Shown here in pieces: positions 63,101-64,000 of a stretch of 64,000 bases of DNA. The position numbers were made by a program, and so were the translations under genes. Each line of letters begins with the position of its first letter. Within the stretch, counting starts at the first letter, position 1. The notes below the pieces were generated by a model. That model made no database searches and was not told where the DNA came from. It saw only the letters and a program-made list of their open reading frames with translations. The DNA is from Mytilus galloprovincialis (Eukaryota; Mollusca; Bivalvia; Mytilida; Mytilidae). The stretch is from assembly GCF_965363235.1 (NCBI RefSeq), contig NC_134847.1:56700439-56764438 (forward strand), given 5' to 3'.

Positions 63101-63484
63101 ATTAAAAATGATTCAAGGATAGATAGTTATTACTTTAATATAAGTCCTTTAGGCATTTACTCAAATGTTAAAACGAACTGGAGCGATCCGTTTTTTGAAC
63201 AAGAAGGGTTTTACCGTAACCAAACATTCGACGATGTAATGACAGATCACAAACATATTCTTGAACCTGGTGGAATTTTGTCAAAAGGAAGTTTTCATTT
63301 TAATAATTTAGATGTTAGGAAATACTTCAAAGTTAAATTGACTCGCAGTGGACCATGTTTGACATCAAATCCAGATATGAAAATAAAAACAAATAACGTA
63401 GGATCAGTCTTTCATTTGACTTTGATGCTTGATTTGGACAGTGCAAATAACTACTATGGCAAAACGTATGGCGAAGGACTTCAG
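57131..63484 (+). CDS. DEG/ENaC-family sodium channel, 5' part (gene continues past the window)
   Basis: Amiloride-sensitive/peptide-gated type cation channel subunit, plasma membrane. Likely exons: 57131-57175 (acidic MPDEKDERADDEDDN), 58292-58455, 62923-63484, giving 257 codons in frame so far. Seen: the family HG gating dipeptide at residues 54-55 (NTGFHGVNKLSG) and a basic SRHKIRW leading into the first membrane segment (about 70-92, LLWTCIILSCGVYLTVTVV). After the membrane come EFPTVTICDLN with the first extracellular Cys at 120 and, later, GPCLTSNPD and the LMLDLDSANNYYGKTYGEGLQ region before a GTAATT donor at 63485. The second membrane segment and the Cys-rich domains lie beyond the window. 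The first exon is less certain: exon 2 also has its own in-frame ATG at 58310. Which subfamily (FaNaC, ASIC-like or other) cannot be told from this part. Confidence 0.82.
58870..58917 (-). ncRNA. Hammerhead-ribozyme-like motif
   Basis: Read on the minus strand: stem I GCGUCA pairing with UGGCGU, core CUGAUGA, an imperfect stem II, core GAAA, then a short stem III (ACGUGCGU, nearly self-complementary) and the GUC cleavage triplet. Very short palindromic stem III is known from dimer-forming hammerheads of Penelope-like and related repeats. This copy keeps both canonical core blocks. Activity is not shown. Confidence 0.5.
59218..59261 (+). ncRNA. Hammerhead-ribozyme-like motif (core variant)
   Basis: On the plus strand: stem I GCGUCA/UGGCGU, a perfect 5-bp stem II (GUCUU/AAGAC), GAAA and palindromic ACGCGCGU stem III ending in GUC. 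The first core block departs from consensus, so self-cleavage is doubtful. Confidence 0.45.
60208..62613. mobile_element. Nested transposon with iterated end motifs, 2.4 kb
   Basis: In the ENaC-like gene's intron 2. Outer ends GGACTCGGA and TCCGAGTCC. Behind the left end (60229-60375) the motif GCTGAAGTGCGATGGT is repeated about six times with changes; behind the right end (61262-61334) its complement recurs about four times. A second element (61336-62586) is inserted in the right array. No transposase frame. Host target duplication not clear. Confidence 0.6.
61336..62586. mobile_element. Non-autonomous element with AGGGGACGA ends
   Basis: Inverted ends AGGGGACGAACATTTGATA (left) and the complement of AGGGGACGACCATTTGATA (right), each followed inward by a long G or C run and gcaggaggatt. 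Inner flanks repeat ttatt(c/t)attttc blocks. No coding potential. Inserted in the right iterated end of the 60208-62613 element. Confidence 0.6.
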
Positions 63485-64000
63485 GTAATTGTTTCCTATG
63501 TTGAATTAACACCACATTGTTCATTAATATTGAAGTTAATCATAGGAAACATAGGCTTAAAAGATACAATTGTTTCATGAATAAATAGTGTCTTCAGGGA
63601 AAATACAGGTTAAAACAAATATATGATACTTGATATGACGATTATTATAAACTTATATTAAGGGTGTATACCAATTCATGTTTATAAATCATTTCAAGGT
63701 AAAAATAGCAAACGGCGTAAAGTTGCCAACAAAAGGCCAATGTATCTAGATCTATCACATCATGTTCTGGTATGAAACTTTGTCTGAGTGTTTAACCAGA
63801 AGGGGTCTCATGGATTTTTTTTTGAATTTCTACTTAATTAATTGTCTTATACATGATAAATTTTGAAACATTTCTTCAGCTTATGGTATTTATTTGATAA
63901 AAGTCGATCGAGTAGGTACTCCGCTCTTGATAACATAATGTCAAAGTTAGTATATGACGTCAAATTTGTCAATTATACATGTTACGTCTTGCGACGCAAT
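63485..64000 (+). other. Start of the next ENaC-like intron, window end
   Basis: After the GTAATT donor the frame stays open by chance to 63580. No further exon of the channel could be recognised before the window ends. Confidence 0.45.

Overview
The window is animal nuclear DNA, AT-rich and intron-rich, with short exons bounded by GT...AG sites. It is almost certainly from a marine mussel, most likely Mytilus. That call rests on dispersed repeats I recognise from mussel sequence (the 'cgccagacgcacgtttcgtc' family, the 'agatgtggtatgagtgcc' family, the 'ccccacctaccatag' family and the 'gagaatggaaatggggaatg' family) and on protein-level similarity. No database search was run.

Layout. (1) 1251-4204, minus: NDUFB4-like complex I subunit, 3 exons, 124 aa. 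(2) 4561-34433, plus: TTF2/lodestar-type SNF2 ATPase, 24 exons, about 1271 aa, head-to-head with NDUFB4 across 356 bp. (3) 37042-44610, minus, and 45771-53637, plus: two CRYL1 (lambda-crystallin / L-gulonate 3-dehydrogenase) paralogues, 318 and 320 aa. Each has six exons with matching phases, and they diverge from a 1.16 kb intergenic region. (4) 57131-63484, plus: the 5' part of a DEG/ENaC-family sodium channel gene that runs off the window. All exon joins were read by eye, and reading frame is kept through every join.

The genes have no evident shared pathway: respiratory complex I assembly, transcription termination/chromatin, sugar-acid (uronate) oxidation and ion transport. The two divergent pairs are the notable local arrangement.

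Introns and intergenic DNA are full of mobile and repeated DNA. This includes a 1.06 kb hAT-like element with a clean 8-bp target duplication, and a 2.7 kb TA-flanked palindromic element carrying a nested Helitron and a second insertion. It also includes a TTAA-flanked 2.55 kb element, a 166-bp tandem array with a dimeric higher-order pattern, and a 1.55 kb element whose ends are arrays of short palindromes. At 60.2-62.6 kb a 2.4 kb nest of elements with iterated end motifs is inserted into a broken reverse transcriptase fossil. There are also tRNA-derived SINEs and a mussel repeat family whose copies carry a hammerhead-ribozyme-like core. No CRISPR array, rRNA or functional tRNA gene was seen.
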